NCBI GenBank assembly: GCA_944393005.1
Contig: CALXYO010000004.1
Span: 1 to 64,000 of the forward strand
Source of the DNA: an uncultured Spirochaetales bacterium
Lineage (GTDB): Bacteria; Spirochaetota; Spirochaetia; Sphaerochaetales; Sphaerochaetaceae
Length of the DNA stretch: 64,000 nucleotides
Direction: 5' to 3'
Below are positions 53,477 to 62,208 of the stretch, in pieces. Within the stretch, counting starts at the first letter, position 1. Every line of letters begins with the position of its first letter. A program made the position numbers and the translations under genes. The notes below the pieces were generated by a model that made no database searches, had not been told where the DNA came from, and worked only from the letters and a program-made list of their open reading frames with translations.

Positions 53477-53899
53477 ATGGCAACTAAAACTTCAATTGCG
53501 AAAGAGTCCGTGAAATTCACAGGAGATCTCATTCTCAGGATTCTTGTCGGTCTTCTTTTCATCTGTATCGGAGTTCAGGGGTTCATGGGTGAGACGGCGA
53601 ATGAGCTTTTCAGGTCCCTGGACAATGAGGTCCTTGAAATCCTTCTGGGAATCATTCTTGTCCTGTGCGGTCTTCTTCTCATTGTCCCTCTCTTTCTGAA
53701 GGGCATCAACAAGGTGTATGTGAAATGGAGCATGATCGCGGTTCTGGCCGTCTGGGTGATAATGATCATCATCAATGACTTTGTCTACGGTCTCAAGGGT
53801 GTCAACGGAGTGGAGTGGTTCGAGTGGCTTGAGAATCTCATCTACCACCTGCTGATCCTGGCATGTGTCTATAAAGTCTCAGGCTCGGCTCTGAAATAA
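53477..53899 (+). CDS. Small integral membrane protein
   Basis: A 140-aa protein with four predicted membrane segments (about residues 15-35, 50-73, 80-100 and 115-135). Family unknown. The start is ATG 53477 because GGAGGT lies 4 nt upstream. It is divergent from pth and ends before a terminator. Confidence 0.7.
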   Translation: MATKTSIAKESVKFTGDLILRILVGLLFICIGVQGFMGETANELFRSLDNEVLEILLGIILVLCGLLLIVPLFLKGINKVYVKWSMIAVLAVWVIMIIINDFVYGLKGVNGVEWFEWLENLIYHLLILACVYKVSGSALK

Positions 53900-53918
53900 G
53901 GCAGTCTGGTTTCTCATC

Positions 53919-53950
53919 AAAGCCTCCGGTTCCGGGGGCTTTAATTTTTT
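53919..53950 (+). terminator. Terminator after the small membrane-protein gene
   Basis: 10-bp stem AAAGCCTCCG / CGGGGGCTTT (one G-T pair) followed by AATTTTTT. Confidence 0.88.
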
Positions 53951-53974
53951 CCCCTTCAGGATTAAGCTCAGACT

Positions 53975-55366
53975 ATGACAGATGAGGAAATAAGAAGACA
54001 GAATCATTACAGGAAAATGACTGAGTCTCCGGTTCAGAGGCTGATCATAAAACTTGCGGTTCCCACCATAATCTCAATGCTGGTTTCATCAATATACAAC
54101 ATGGCGGACACCTATTTCGTCTCAAAGCTCGGCACCAGTGCGGCCGGAGCCGTAGGAGTCGTATTCTCGGTAATGGCCATAATTCAGGCTGTGGGGTTCA
54201 CGATCGGCATGGGCGGCGGTGTCATAATGTCGCGCCAGCTGGGAGCGAGGGAGACAGAAAAGGCAATGAGCAGTGCCAGCACGGCATTCTTCTTTGCCCT
54301 GGCGCTTGGCATCCTGCTTGCTGTTTTCGGTGTTCTTTTCAACAAGCCTCTTATGAGACTGCTCGGTGCGACAGAGACAATTCTTCCTTATGCCCAGTCC
54401 TATGCCGCATACATATTCCTCGGTGCGCCTTTCATGTGCACTTCCTTTGTGATGAACAACCTCCTGAGAAGCGAGGGGAAGGCGGCTTTCGCCATGGTTG
54501 GAATAACGGCAGGAGGAGTGCTGAACATAGCTCTGGATCCGCTTTTCATATTCACTTTCGGTCTCGGAACCGCCGGTGCGGCCATCGCCACATCGCTCAG
54601 CCAGGCGATAAGTTTTGTTATCCTTCTTGCCTTTTTCATGATGGGAAAGAGCAATGTGAGAATAAACATAAAGAAGGTGTCGCTGAAAGGAAGGCTTTAT
54701 CTTGATATCGTGAAGATGGGTCTTCCCAGTCTTTCAAGACAGGGGCTTGCATCCCTTGCCACGGTTGCTCTGAACGTAAGCGCCGCCGCATTCGGCGATG
54801 CTGCGGTTGCGGCAATGTCGATCACTTCCCGTATAACATTCTTCATCTTCTCCGCGCTCCTCGGTTTTGGACAGGGCTTCCAGCCGGTATGCAGCTTCAA
54901 CTGGGGTGCACGGAGATACGGAAGGGTATACGATGCTGTGCGCTTCACTGCAGCTGTCGGAACTGCCATGATGATCATAATCCCTGGAATATGTTTCATT
55001 TTCTCATCTTTCCTTCTGCGGTGTTTCATTTCAGATGATGCCCAGGTAATTGAAATGGGTTCTCTGGCTCTCAGGGCCCAGTGCTTCGCACTTGCATTCC
55101 AGGGTATATGCGTGACGACAAATATGGCTTTGCAGAGCACAAGTCATTACGGCAAGGCCACATTTCTGGCACTGTGCCGTCAGGGTATATTCTTCATACC
55201 TGTAGTTCTCATACTTCCACGTATCATCGGTCTCAACGGTGTACTGTTCGCACAGAGCATCAGCGATATACTTACGTTCTTTGTCAGTATATTCTTCTTC
55301 ATCTCATTCCTGAAAGAAGTGAAGTGCAAAGCCTCTGGCACTCCTGATGATAATCTAATACACTGA
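53975..55366 (+). CDS. MATE-family efflux transporter
   Basis: A 463-aa protein with 12 predicted helices in two similar halves. The first half opens with LIIKLAVPTIISMLVSSIYNMADTYFVS, a typical MATE start, and the second half is marked by GLPSLSRQGLASLATVALNVSAAAFGD. These carriers export cationic drugs or metabolites in exchange for Na+ or H+. A -10-like TAAGCT ends 6 nt before the ATG, right behind the upstream terminator. Confidence 0.9.
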   Translation: MTDEEIRRQNHYRKMTESPVQRLIIKLAVPTIISMLVSSIYNMADTYFVSKLGTSAAGAVGVVFSVMAIIQAVGFTIGMGGGVIMSRQLGARETEKAMSSASTAFFFALALGILLAVFGVLFNKPLMRLLGATETILPYAQSYAAYIFLGAPFMCTSFVMNNLLRSEGKAAFAMVGITAGGVLNIALDPLFIFTFGLGTAGAAIATSLSQAISFVILLAFFMMGKSNVRINIKKVSLKGRLYLDIVKMGLPSLSRQGLASLATVALNVSAAAFGDAAVAAMSITSRITFFIFSALLGFGQGFQPVCSFNWGARRYGRVYDAVRFTAAVGTAMMIIIPGICFIFSSFLLRCFISDDAQVIEMGSLALRAQCFALAFQGICVTTNMALQSTSHYGKATFLALCRQGIFFIPVVLILPRIIGLNGVLFAQSISDILTFFVSIFFFISFLKEVKCKASGTPDDNLIH

Positions 55367-55390
55367 GGAAAAAGGAGGAGATTCAAAGAC

Positions 55391-56170
55391 ATGCAGGCTG
55401 TAATAGCGTTGACGGTACTGATTGCGACAGTTCTCGGCTCAATCAGCGGAATCGGTGGAGGCGTGATCATAAAGCCGGTGATGGATGCCATCAGCGGGCT
55501 CAGTTCCTCTCAGATAAGCTTCCTTTCCGGAACGACCGTGCTGACCATGACGATCGTATCGCTTTTAAGGAGCAGGGGCGGGGATGTCAGAATTGACAGA
55601 AGAGGAACATTCCTTGCTGTGGGAGCTGCATTCGGCGGTCTTGCCGGCAAATCGGTCTTTTCATATCTTGTCGCGGCTTTCCCGGATCAGGGAAAGGTTT
55701 CGCTTGTGCAGAACATAATCATGGTGATCCTCACCCTTGCTGTGCTGTTCTACATGATTTACAAAACCCGCATCAGACAGCTTGACATACAGAACAGGGT
55801 ATTCGCGCTTGCCGCAGGTCTCTTTCTCGGACTGATGAGTTCTTTCCTCGGCATCGGAGGAGGCCCAATCAACATAATGATACTCAGCTTCTTCTTCAGC
55901 ATGGACACTAAGACCTGTGCTCTTAATTCGCTTTACATCATCTTCTTCTCCCAGACAGTAAGCCTTCTGTCAAATATCGTGATGAGGGACATACCGTCAT
56001 TCGAGCCGCTGCTGCTTGTAATGATGATGATCTGTGCCGTGGCAGGTGCGACTGCAGGACGTGCCCTTTCAAAGAAAATGGATGAGCATAAGGTTGATGT
56101 GATGTTCATGGGAATGCTCATACTCATTACGGCAATAAGTATCTACAACTGTTTCAAATACGCAGCCTGA
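55391..56170 (+). CDS. TauE/SafE-family membrane transporter
   Basis: A 259-aa protein with about eight membrane segments and the duplicated family motif: GSISGIGGGVIIKPVMD (about residues 17-33) and GLMSSFLGIGGGPINIMIL (about 147-165). Members export sulfite, sulfoacetate or related anions. AAGGAGG lies before the ATG, 24 nt after the MATE stop, so co-transcribed. Its stop is directly adjacent to the convergent nucleotidyltransferase stop. Confidence 0.88.
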   Translation: MQAVIALTVLIATVLGSISGIGGGVIIKPVMDAISGLSSSQISFLSGTTVLTMTIVSLLRSRGGDVRIDRRGTFLAVGAAFGGLAGKSVFSYLVAAFPDQGKVSLVQNIIMVILTLAVLFYMIYKTRIRQLDIQNRVFALAAGLFLGLMSSFLGIGGGPINIMILSFFFSMDTKTCALNSLYIIFFSQTVSLLSNIVMRDIPSFEPLLLVMMMICAVAGATAGRALSKKMDEHKVDVMFMGMLILITAISIYNCFKYAA

Positions 56171-56956
56171 TCAGCCGGTCATGGAGTAAAGATGCTCAAG
56201 CGCTGTATTCACGGCGCTGAGTAAATCTCCTTCATATGCTTTTGAATATATATTCTTCATGTCGGCGTCAAAATCTTCCGGCAGGAGTGGGCACAGCGCA
56301 TGTGCATAGCCAATAAGCTTCTTCTCTCCCGGATGGAGAACTCTGCTGTTTGCGAAGAGCATGTCGAAATACGATGCCATAAGGGCGGCAAGCCTGTGGC
56401 AGCGGCTGACAAAGTCTTTCCTCCTGACTGCGAGTTCCAGCTGTTTCAACCATGTGGCTTCCCCGTCTCCGGACATCATCCTGCGGTTGTATGAGATTAT
56501 GCTGTCCTTCAGAGCCTCGGGATATGGCTGATCCAGTACCGCTATCTGTTCTTTAAGACCGGCTTTGTCGAAAAGGAAGGAAGATGTCCTGAGGTTATAG
56601 AGAAAACAGGTGCTATAACCAAGGGAGGGAATATGCTTCACCCATACTCTGTCAATCTGTTCTTTTACAAATGACACCGGTCTGTACATGAGATCATATG
56701 TGATGCCGTCTTTTGCGAACTCATCACCTTCCTCAAAGAAAGAGGCATCAATGCGGGCCTCCTCTGCAATAGGCAGTATTATTTTCTCCCTTTCCTCTCT
56801 TGTTATGTGCCTGTCATAATATATGTAGAGATCCCAGTCCGAGCTGTCATCATTGATGAGACTTGTCCTTGAACCGGAAACGGCAAGAGCACTGCATCCA
56901 TCAAGACCTGCAAAGCCTTCATTCAGCATCTGTATTGTTTTCTGTGCATCATTCAT
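56171..56956 (-). CDS. Nucleotidyltransferase-domain protein
   Basis: A 261-aa protein. SGSRTSLINDDSSDWDLYIYY (residues 27-47) is the GS-x(n)-DxD active-site pattern of the polymerase-beta-like fold, and the third acidic residue is probably in DASFFEEGD. The C-terminal helical half resembles stand-alone nucleotidyltransferases of the aminoglycoside/unknown group. The target is not known. Confidence 0.75.
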   Translation of the reverse strand: MNDAQKTIQMLNEGFAGLDGCSALAVSGSRTSLINDDSSDWDLYIYYDRHITREEREKIILPIAEEARIDASFFEEGDEFAKDGITYDLMYRPVSFVKEQIDRVWVKHIPSLGYSTCFLYNLRTSSFLFDKAGLKEQIAVLDQPYPEALKDSIISYNRRMMSGDGEATWLKQLELAVRRKDFVSRCHRLAALMASYFDMLFANSRVLHPGEKKLIGYAHALCPLLPEDFDADMKNIYSKAYEGDLLSAVNTALEHLYSMTG

Positions 56957-57032
56957 GGAATGAATTCTACATTAAACGGGATGCTTCATGGTTTTCTCAT
57001 TCTGCCTGAAAAGAAAACAAAAAGGACAAAAA

Positions 57033-57121
57033 CGGAGAGAGAGGGATTCGAACCCTCGGTAATACGGATGTACTACAACGGATTTCGAGTCCGTCTCCTT
57101 CGACCTCTCGGACATCTCTCC
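57033..57121 (-). tRNA. tRNA-Ser (anticodon CGA)
   Basis: An 89-nt cloverleaf with acceptor GGAGAGA/TCTCTCC, anticodon stem ACGGA/TCCGT with loop CTCGAAA, a long variable arm as in serine tRNAs, and T-loop TTCGAAT. CCA is not encoded. Confidence 0.93.
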
Positions 57122-57133
57122 ATTACCGCTCAA

Positions 57134-57162
57134 AATAAAAAAACCCGCAATCTGATGCGAGT
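57134..57162 (-). terminator. Terminator-like hairpin between tRNA-Arg and tRNA-Ser(CGA)
   Basis: On the minus strand ACTCGCA / TGCGGGT (one G-T pair) is followed by a run of T. It may partly terminate before the last tRNA. Confidence 0.6.
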
Positions 57163-57171
57163 TTTCAAAGC

Positions 57172-57245
57172 CGAGACCAAGAGGATTCGAACCTCCGACC
57201 CTCAGTTCCGCAAACTGATGCTCTATCCAGCTGAGCTATGGTCTC
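57172..57245 (-). tRNA. tRNA-Arg (anticodon GCG)
   Basis: A 74-nt cloverleaf with acceptor GAGACCA/TGGTCTC, D-arm GCTCAGCTGGATAGAGC, anticodon stem TCAGT/ACTGA with loop TTGCGGA, T-loop GTTCGAATC. The anticodon reads GCG (for CGC/CGU), where bacteria usually have ACG. CCA is not encoded. Confidence 0.85.
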
Positions 57246-57250
57246 AATCA

Positions 57251-57340
57251 CGGAGAGGGGGGGATTCGAACCCCCGGACCCGGGTTTAGCAGGTCAACTC
57301 CTTAGCAGGGAGCCCGATTCGGCCTCTCTCGCACCTCTCC
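57251..57340 (-). tRNA. tRNA-Ser (anticodon GCT)
   Basis: A 90-nt cloverleaf with acceptor GGAGAGG/CCTCTCC, anticodon stem GCTCC/GGAGT (one G-T) with loop CTGCTAA, and a long variable arm. Confidence 0.93.
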
Positions 57341-57353
57341 AGAAATAATAAAA

Positions 57354-57438
57354 CGGAGAGAGAGGGATTCGAACCCCCGGAAACTTGCGCCTCAACGGTT
57401 TTCAAGACCGCCTCCTTCGACCGCTCGGACATCTCTCC
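57354..57438 (-). tRNA. tRNA-Ser (anticodon TGA)
   Basis: An 85-nt cloverleaf with acceptor GGAGAGA/TCTCTCC, anticodon stem GCGGT/ACCGT (one G-T) with loop CTTGAAA, and a long variable arm. It is first in the transcription order of the four-tRNA array. Confidence 0.93.
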
Positions 57439-57575
57439 ATTGTTTTGTACTGAGTGAATATATACCCAGACAAGAACAGAATACTAAGATAAACTGTGAT
57501 TCCTGTCAATAGGAATAAAGGTCATAAATCCTGTGTAATCAGTTAAATCCTTCTGCCTCAGATGATTACTTTCAT

Positions 57576-57604
57576 TTGACCTTTAACTTGCCCCATCTTA
57601 TAAT
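57576..57604 (+). promoter_or_regulatory. Strong leaderless promoter of parE-parC
   Basis: -35 TTGACC (57576-57581), 17-bp spacer, -10 TATAAT (57599-57604), then 7 nt to ATG 57612; no ribosome site. Confidence 0.78.
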
Positions 57605-57611
57605 ATTATCC

Positions 57612-59417
57612 ATGGCAGCACGTTATGATGAATCCAACATAAAATCACTATCATCGCTTGAGCATATAAGACTGCGTCCTGGTATGTACATTGGCCGTCT
57701 GGGAGATGGCAGTCATGTTGATGACGGCATATATATCCTTCTTAAGGAAGTCATAGACAACAGCATAGACGAGTTCATCATGGGCTCGGGAAGCAAAATC
57801 GTCATTACAATAATAGACAACAAGGTCACGGTCCGTGACTACGGACGCGGCATTCCGCTGGGAAAGATTGTTGAGTGTGTCTCCGTCATAAACACCGGAG
57901 CCAAGTATGATTCAGAGGCATTCCAGTTTTCGGTCGGTCTGAACGGTGTCGGTACGAAAGCCGTGAACGCGCTTTCTTCCGAATTCTCCGTAACGAGCTT
58001 CAGGGACGGCGAGTTCGCCTCGGCTTCCTTTGTCAAAGGCGTCCAGAACGGCAGGACGAAACACGGGAAGACGGATGAGCCCAACGGCACGCTGATAAGC
58101 TTTGTTCCTGACGGAGAACTTTTCCCCGATTACTCGTTCAGTGACGAGTTCGTGCAGGAGCGTCTGTGGAATTATGCATATCTCAATACCGGACTCACTA
58201 TCGAATACAACAAGAAGATAATCAAAAGCCAGCACGGGCTTCTTGATCTTCTGACGAAGGATGTGGGAAGCGAGATGCTTTATCCTGTCATACACTACAA
58301 GAACAGCAGACTGGAATTCGCACTCACTCACACCAATTCATACGGTGAGTCCTATTTCTCCTATGTCAACGGCCAGCACACCAGTGACGGCGGCACGCAT
58401 CAGGCTGCATTCAAGGAAGGAGTGCTCAAGGGAATAAACGAATTCTACAAGAAAAACTGGAATGCCCCCGAGATCAGGGATGGCATTGCCGGAGCAATTT
58501 CAGTGAAGGTGCAGAATCCGATCTTTGAGAGCCAGACGAAAAACAAGCTCGGCAATACCGAGATCCGCACCTGGATCGTGAATGACGTCAAGGAGGCCCT
58601 CATCGACGCCCTGATGAAGAATCAGGATGTCGCTGCGAGTCTTCTGAACAAGATCACGACGAACGAGAAGATCCATAAGGAAGAAAGTGCTGTGCGCAAC
58701 GGCGCGAGGGAGATGGCAAAGAAGGTTTCCATCAATATTCCTAAGCTGAAGGACTGCCATTACCATCTCAACAGTTATCCGAAGAGCAGGGAAGCCGAGG
58801 CAATGGCAAGCACGATCTTCCTCACAGAGGGTGACAGTGCAAGCGGCACGATAAACAAAACCAGAAACGTGAACACGCAGGCTGTATTCGGTCTGAGGGG
58901 AAAGCCTTTCAATGTGTTCGGAAAGACAAGGAAGGCGATTTACGAGAATGAGGAGCTTTACAATATCATGGTGGCACTCGGTCTTGAGAATAACGAGATA
59001 GAGAATCTGCGCTATTCAAAGGTCGTGATCGCAACCGATGCCGATTTCGACGGTTTCCATATCAGGAACCTTCTCATGACTTTCTTCCTCACTTTCTTTG
59101 AGGAGGTTGTCACAAGCGGTCGTCTCTATATTCTCGAGACCCCTCTTTTCCGTGTCAGGAACAAGGAAGTCACGACTTACTGTTACTCCGAGAAGGAAAG
59201 GGATGCCATGATGGCCCAGATAAAGAGTCCGGAGGTCACAAGGTTCAAGGGTCTTGGTGAGATCGATCCCAGGGAATTCGGGCAGTTCATCGGTGATGAC
59301 ATAAAACTGGTTCCAGTCACGATAGAAAGCGCAAGCGAGGTAAGGCAGAAAATGCAGTTCTACATGGGCAATAACACGCCTGAGAGAAGAGAATATATTA
59401 TGGAGAATCTGGTGTAG
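57612..59417 (+). CDS. parE: DNA topoisomerase IV subunit B-like (ParE/GyrB paralogue)
   Basis: A 601-aa GHKL/TOPRIM protein. It starts MAARYDESNIKSLSSLEHIRLRPGMYIG. EVIDNSIDEF has the catalytic Glu/Asn; the TOPRIM part has FLTEGDSASGTINKTRN and TDADFDGFHIRNLL. TEGDSASG and the shorter length distinguish it from gyrB at 20181. The frame is open to 57576, but that lies in the -35 of its own promoter. parC follows after 2 nt. Confidence 0.9.
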   Translation: MAARYDESNIKSLSSLEHIRLRPGMYIGRLGDGSHVDDGIYILLKEVIDNSIDEFIMGSGSKIVITIIDNKVTVRDYGRGIPLGKIVECVSVINTGAKYDSEAFQFSVGLNGVGTKAVNALSSEFSVTSFRDGEFASASFVKGVQNGRTKHGKTDEPNGTLISFVPDGELFPDYSFSDEFVQERLWNYAYLNTGLTIEYNKKIIKSQHGLLDLLTKDVGSEMLYPVIHYKNSRLEFALTHTNSYGESYFSYVNGQHTSDGGTHQAAFKEGVLKGINEFYKKNWNAPEIRDGIAGAISVKVQNPIFESQTKNKLGNTEIRTWIVNDVKEALIDALMKNQDVAASLLNKITTNEKIHKEESAVRNGAREMAKKVSINIPKLKDCHYHLNSYPKSREAEAMASTIFLTEGDSASGTINKTRNVNTQAVFGLRGKPFNVFGKTRKAIYENEELYNIMVALGLENNEIENLRYSKVVIATDADFDGFHIRNLLMTFFLTFFEEVVTSGRLYILETPLFRVRNKEVTTYCYSEKERDAMMAQIKSPEVTRFKGLGEIDPREFGQFIGDDIKLVPVTIESASEVRQKMQFYMGNNTPERREYIMENLV

Positions 59418-59419
59418 TT

Positions 59420-61423
59420 ATGGCACATGCGAGTAAGTTATTTGAAAAGAATTTCATAGAATACGCTTCCTATGTTATAAGGGACAGGGCCATTCCCGAG
59501 CTTGAGGACGGCTTCAAGCCCGTTCAGAGGAGAATCATACATTCCCTCATCGAGATGGATGACGGCAGATTCCAGAAAGTCGCAAATGTCGTAGGACACA
59601 CTATGCGCTATCATCCGCACGGAGATGCCTCAATCAATGATGCGCTGGTCAATCTTGCCAACTGCGACCTTCTCATCGACCATCAGGGGAATTTCGGTAA
59701 CGAGCTTACAGGTGACGGCGCTGCCGCCGGACGTTACATTGAATGCCGCCTTCTTCCGATTGCCAAGAAAATACTTTACAGTCCGGAGATCACTCAGTAT
59801 GAGGAATCATACGACGGCCGTCACAAGGAGCCTGTGGTTTTTCCTGCAAAAGTGCCTATTGTCCTCATTCAGGGCGCGACCGGTATTGCTGTCGGCATGA
59901 GGACCGACATCCTTCCTCATAATTTCTATGAAGTGATCGATGCCGAAGAAGCTGCGCTGCGGGGTGAGACGGTTCCTCTCTATCCTGATTTCTCAACAGG
60001 AGGAATAGTTGATGTTTCCGGTTATGAGGACGGCTGCGGTTTTGTCACAGTCAGGGCCCGTCTCGATGTGTCCGACCCGAAGAAGATAGTGATCACAGAG
60101 CTTCCCTACGGAGTGACGTCGGAGCAGATGATCGCATCCATAGTGGAGGCAGACAAGAAGGGAAAGCTCCACATCGCAAAGGTGACGGACTTCACCACTG
60201 ACAAGGCGAATATTGAGATCGCGCTTCAGCGGAACACCTACACAAACGATATAGTTGATGCGCTTTATGCTTATACAAAGTGCGAGACGAAGATTGCGGT
60301 CAATCCTGTTGTGATCGTTGACGGCCTGCCGAAGATCGTTCCGGTGACGGAGATGATCCGCTATCATGCCCATCATCTCAAGGATGTGCTTACGGCTGAA
60401 CTGCAGGTGGAAAGGTCTCATCTTGAAGACAAGATCCATGCAAGAACACTTGAGAGAATCTTCATCGAGGAGAGAATATACAAGAGGATTGAGACCAAGA
60501 AAACGGCAGAGGAGGTGAACAAGGCTGTCGTGACAGGTTTCAAGCCTTTTGAGAATGAGCTTTACCGTCCTCTTACCGATGATGATGTTGAAAGACTTCT
60601 CAAGATCCCCATCAGGAGGATCTCCCTCTTTGATATCGAGAAGAACAGAAAGGATATTGAGGAGCTCAATGCGGGAATAGAGAAAGTCGACTACAATCTC
60701 TCCCATATTGAAGAGTATGCGACAGGTTTCCTTGAAGACATAAAAAGCAGCATTGATCCCGAGAGATGGAAGAGAAGAAGCGAGATATCCTCATTCCAGT
60801 CTCTTGATGTCAAGGATGTTGCGGTACGCAATCTCGAACTGCGCTATGATGAGGCCACAGGTTATATGGGCACTGCATTGAAGACAGGCGAAGTGCTTCT
60901 CAAGGTATCCCCGTATGACAAGGTCTTCTACATGAGGAAGGACGGGGCCTACCGCGTCGTCAATGTCAGTGACAAGGAATTCATCGGAACCGAAGGTCTT
61001 TACTATTATGCGCTTGCAGACAAGGATGAGCTTTCAAAAATCGTCTTCACAGCGATCTACAAGGAAAAGGAAAGCAAGTTCTATTTCCTCAACCGCTTCA
61101 CCATATCAAGCTTCACCACAAACAAGCTGTATTCAATCCTGCCCAAGGGAAACTACAAGCTTGTCAAGCTTGCGACCTTCCCAAGTGCCATCATAACGGC
61201 CAAGTACAAGACCGGATACGGTTACAAAGTGCTTGAGGAGACTTTCCGCTTCTCCGACTTTGCTGTGCGCAAGTCTCCGCAGACTGTGGGTTACAAGCTG
61301 ATCACAAAGGCCCTGCAGAGTCTCACGCTGCGTCAGACTAAGGAGGCTCGGACAGCACAGGATGAGCCCACACTTTTTGACGGTCTTACGGAAGGCGAGA
61401 AGGGAGATGATGATGAGACTTGA
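59420..61423 (+). CDS. parC: DNA topoisomerase IV subunit A-like (ParC/GyrA paralogue)
   Basis: A 667-aa subunit. The active-site Tyr is in AAAGRYIECRLLP (about residue 108). No GyrA box is seen, and the C-terminal region is shorter than that of GyrA, so decatenation rather than supercoiling is expected. At the quinolone-contact loop [14 protein letters not shown] has Ala at the Ser position, as in this organism's GyrA. It partners with ParE. Confidence 0.9.
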   Translation: MAHASKLFEKNFIEYASYVIRDRAIPELEDGFKPVQRRIIHSLIEMDDGRFQKVANVVGHTMRYHPHGDASINDALVNLANCDLLIDHQGNFGNELTGDGAAAGRYIECRLLPIAKKILYSPEITQYEESYDGRHKEPVVFPAKVPIVLIQGATGIAVGMRTDILPHNFYEVIDAEEAALRGETVPLYPDFSTGGIVDVSGYEDGCGFVTVRARLDVSDPKKIVITELPYGVTSEQMIASIVEADKKGKLHIAKVTDFTTDKANIEIALQRNTYTNDIVDALYAYTKCETKIAVNPVVIVDGLPKIVPVTEMIRYHAHHLKDVLTAELQVERSHLEDKIHARTLERIFIEERIYKRIETKKTAEEVNKAVVTGFKPFENELYRPLTDDDVERLLKIPIRRISLFDIEKNRKDIEELNAGIEKVDYNLSHIEEYATGFLEDIKSSIDPERWKRRSEISSFQSLDVKDVAVRNLELRYDEATGYMGTALKTGEVLLKVSPYDKVFYMRKDGAYRVVNVSDKEFIGTEGLYYYALADKDELSKIVFTAIYKEKESKFYFLNRFTISSFTTNKLYSILPKGNYKLVKLATFPSAIITAKYKTGYGYKVLEETFRFSDFAVRKSPQTVGYKLITKALQSLTLRQTKEARTAQDEPTLFDGLTEGEKGDDDET

Positions 61424-62108
61424 GGACAGGATCCTTTTTGAGGACAATCATCTCATAATCATAAACAAGGAATGCGGCGAGCTGGTACAGGGGGATGAAA
61501 CTGGAGACAGGACACTCGCAGATGACGTCAAGGCTTATCTGAAGAAGAAGTACAACAAGCCCGGCAACGTCTATCTCGGTGTGCCTCACCGTCTCGACAG
61601 ACCAACTTCCGGCGTTATGGTGTATGCCAGGACAGAGAAAGCCCTCGTGCGCATGAATGAGGCTTTCCGTGCAGATAATGAGGTCAGGAAGACATACTGG
61701 GCTATCGTTGACAATATTCCGCCGAAGGAGAGCGATATGCTGACTCATTATATAGTGAGGGACAGCAAGGCGAACAAATCCACAGCGCATGTGAAGGAAG
61801 TGAGGGAAAGCAGGAAGGCCGTGCTGAAGTATACTCTCCTTGCTTCTTCCAATCGCTACCACCTTCTTGAGATCGAGCTTTATACAGGCCGGCATCATCA
61901 GATACGCGCACAGCTCAAAGCGATAGGACTTCATATAAAAGGGGATCTTAAATACGGTTTTCCGCGCAGTAATCCGGATGGCGGAATCTGTCTTCACTCA
62001 CGTAAGATCGTATTCACACATCCTGTGAGAAAAGAGGAATTGACTGTTGTCGCACCTCCTCCGAAAGACGCGCTGTGGGACTTCTTCCTCTCTACTCAGG
62101 AAAGATGA
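61413..62108 (+). CDS. RluA-family pseudouridine synthase
   Basis: A 231-aa enzyme. The catalytic motif GVPHRLDRPTSGVMVYA (about residues 58-74) holds the active Asp, and ELYTGRHHQIRAQLKAIGLHI (about 150-170) is the RluA-family C-terminal signature. There is no S4 domain. It modifies uridines in rRNA or tRNA. Three ATGs in a row occur at 61407, 61410 and 61413; 61413 has the best spacing to AAGGGAG. It overlaps parC by 11 nt. Confidence 0.9.
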   Translation: MRLEDRILFEDNHLIIINKECGELVQGDETGDRTLADDVKAYLKKKYNKPGNVYLGVPHRLDRPTSGVMVYARTEKALVRMNEAFRADNEVRKTYWAIVDNIPPKESDMLTHYIVRDSKANKSTAHVKEVRESRKAVLKYTLLASSNRYHLLEIELYTGRHHQIRAQLKAIGLHIKGDLKYGFPRSNPDGGICLHSRKIVFTHPVRKEELTVVAPPPKDALWDFFLSTQER

Positions 62109-62164
62109 GAATATTGATTGATGCGAATGTCCTGTTTCCTCTTTAAAATCATCAAAAACATTAT

Positions 62165-62191
62165 ATCCGCCAGGCCATAAACCCGGCGGAT
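62165..62191. terminator. Hairpin between rluA-type gene and Fe-ADH
   Basis: Stem ATCCGCC / GGCGGAT between convergent genes; on the minus strand a T-run follows about 8 nt later. Confidence 0.55.
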
Positions 62192-62208
62192 CATTGCTGT
62201 ACTACAGA

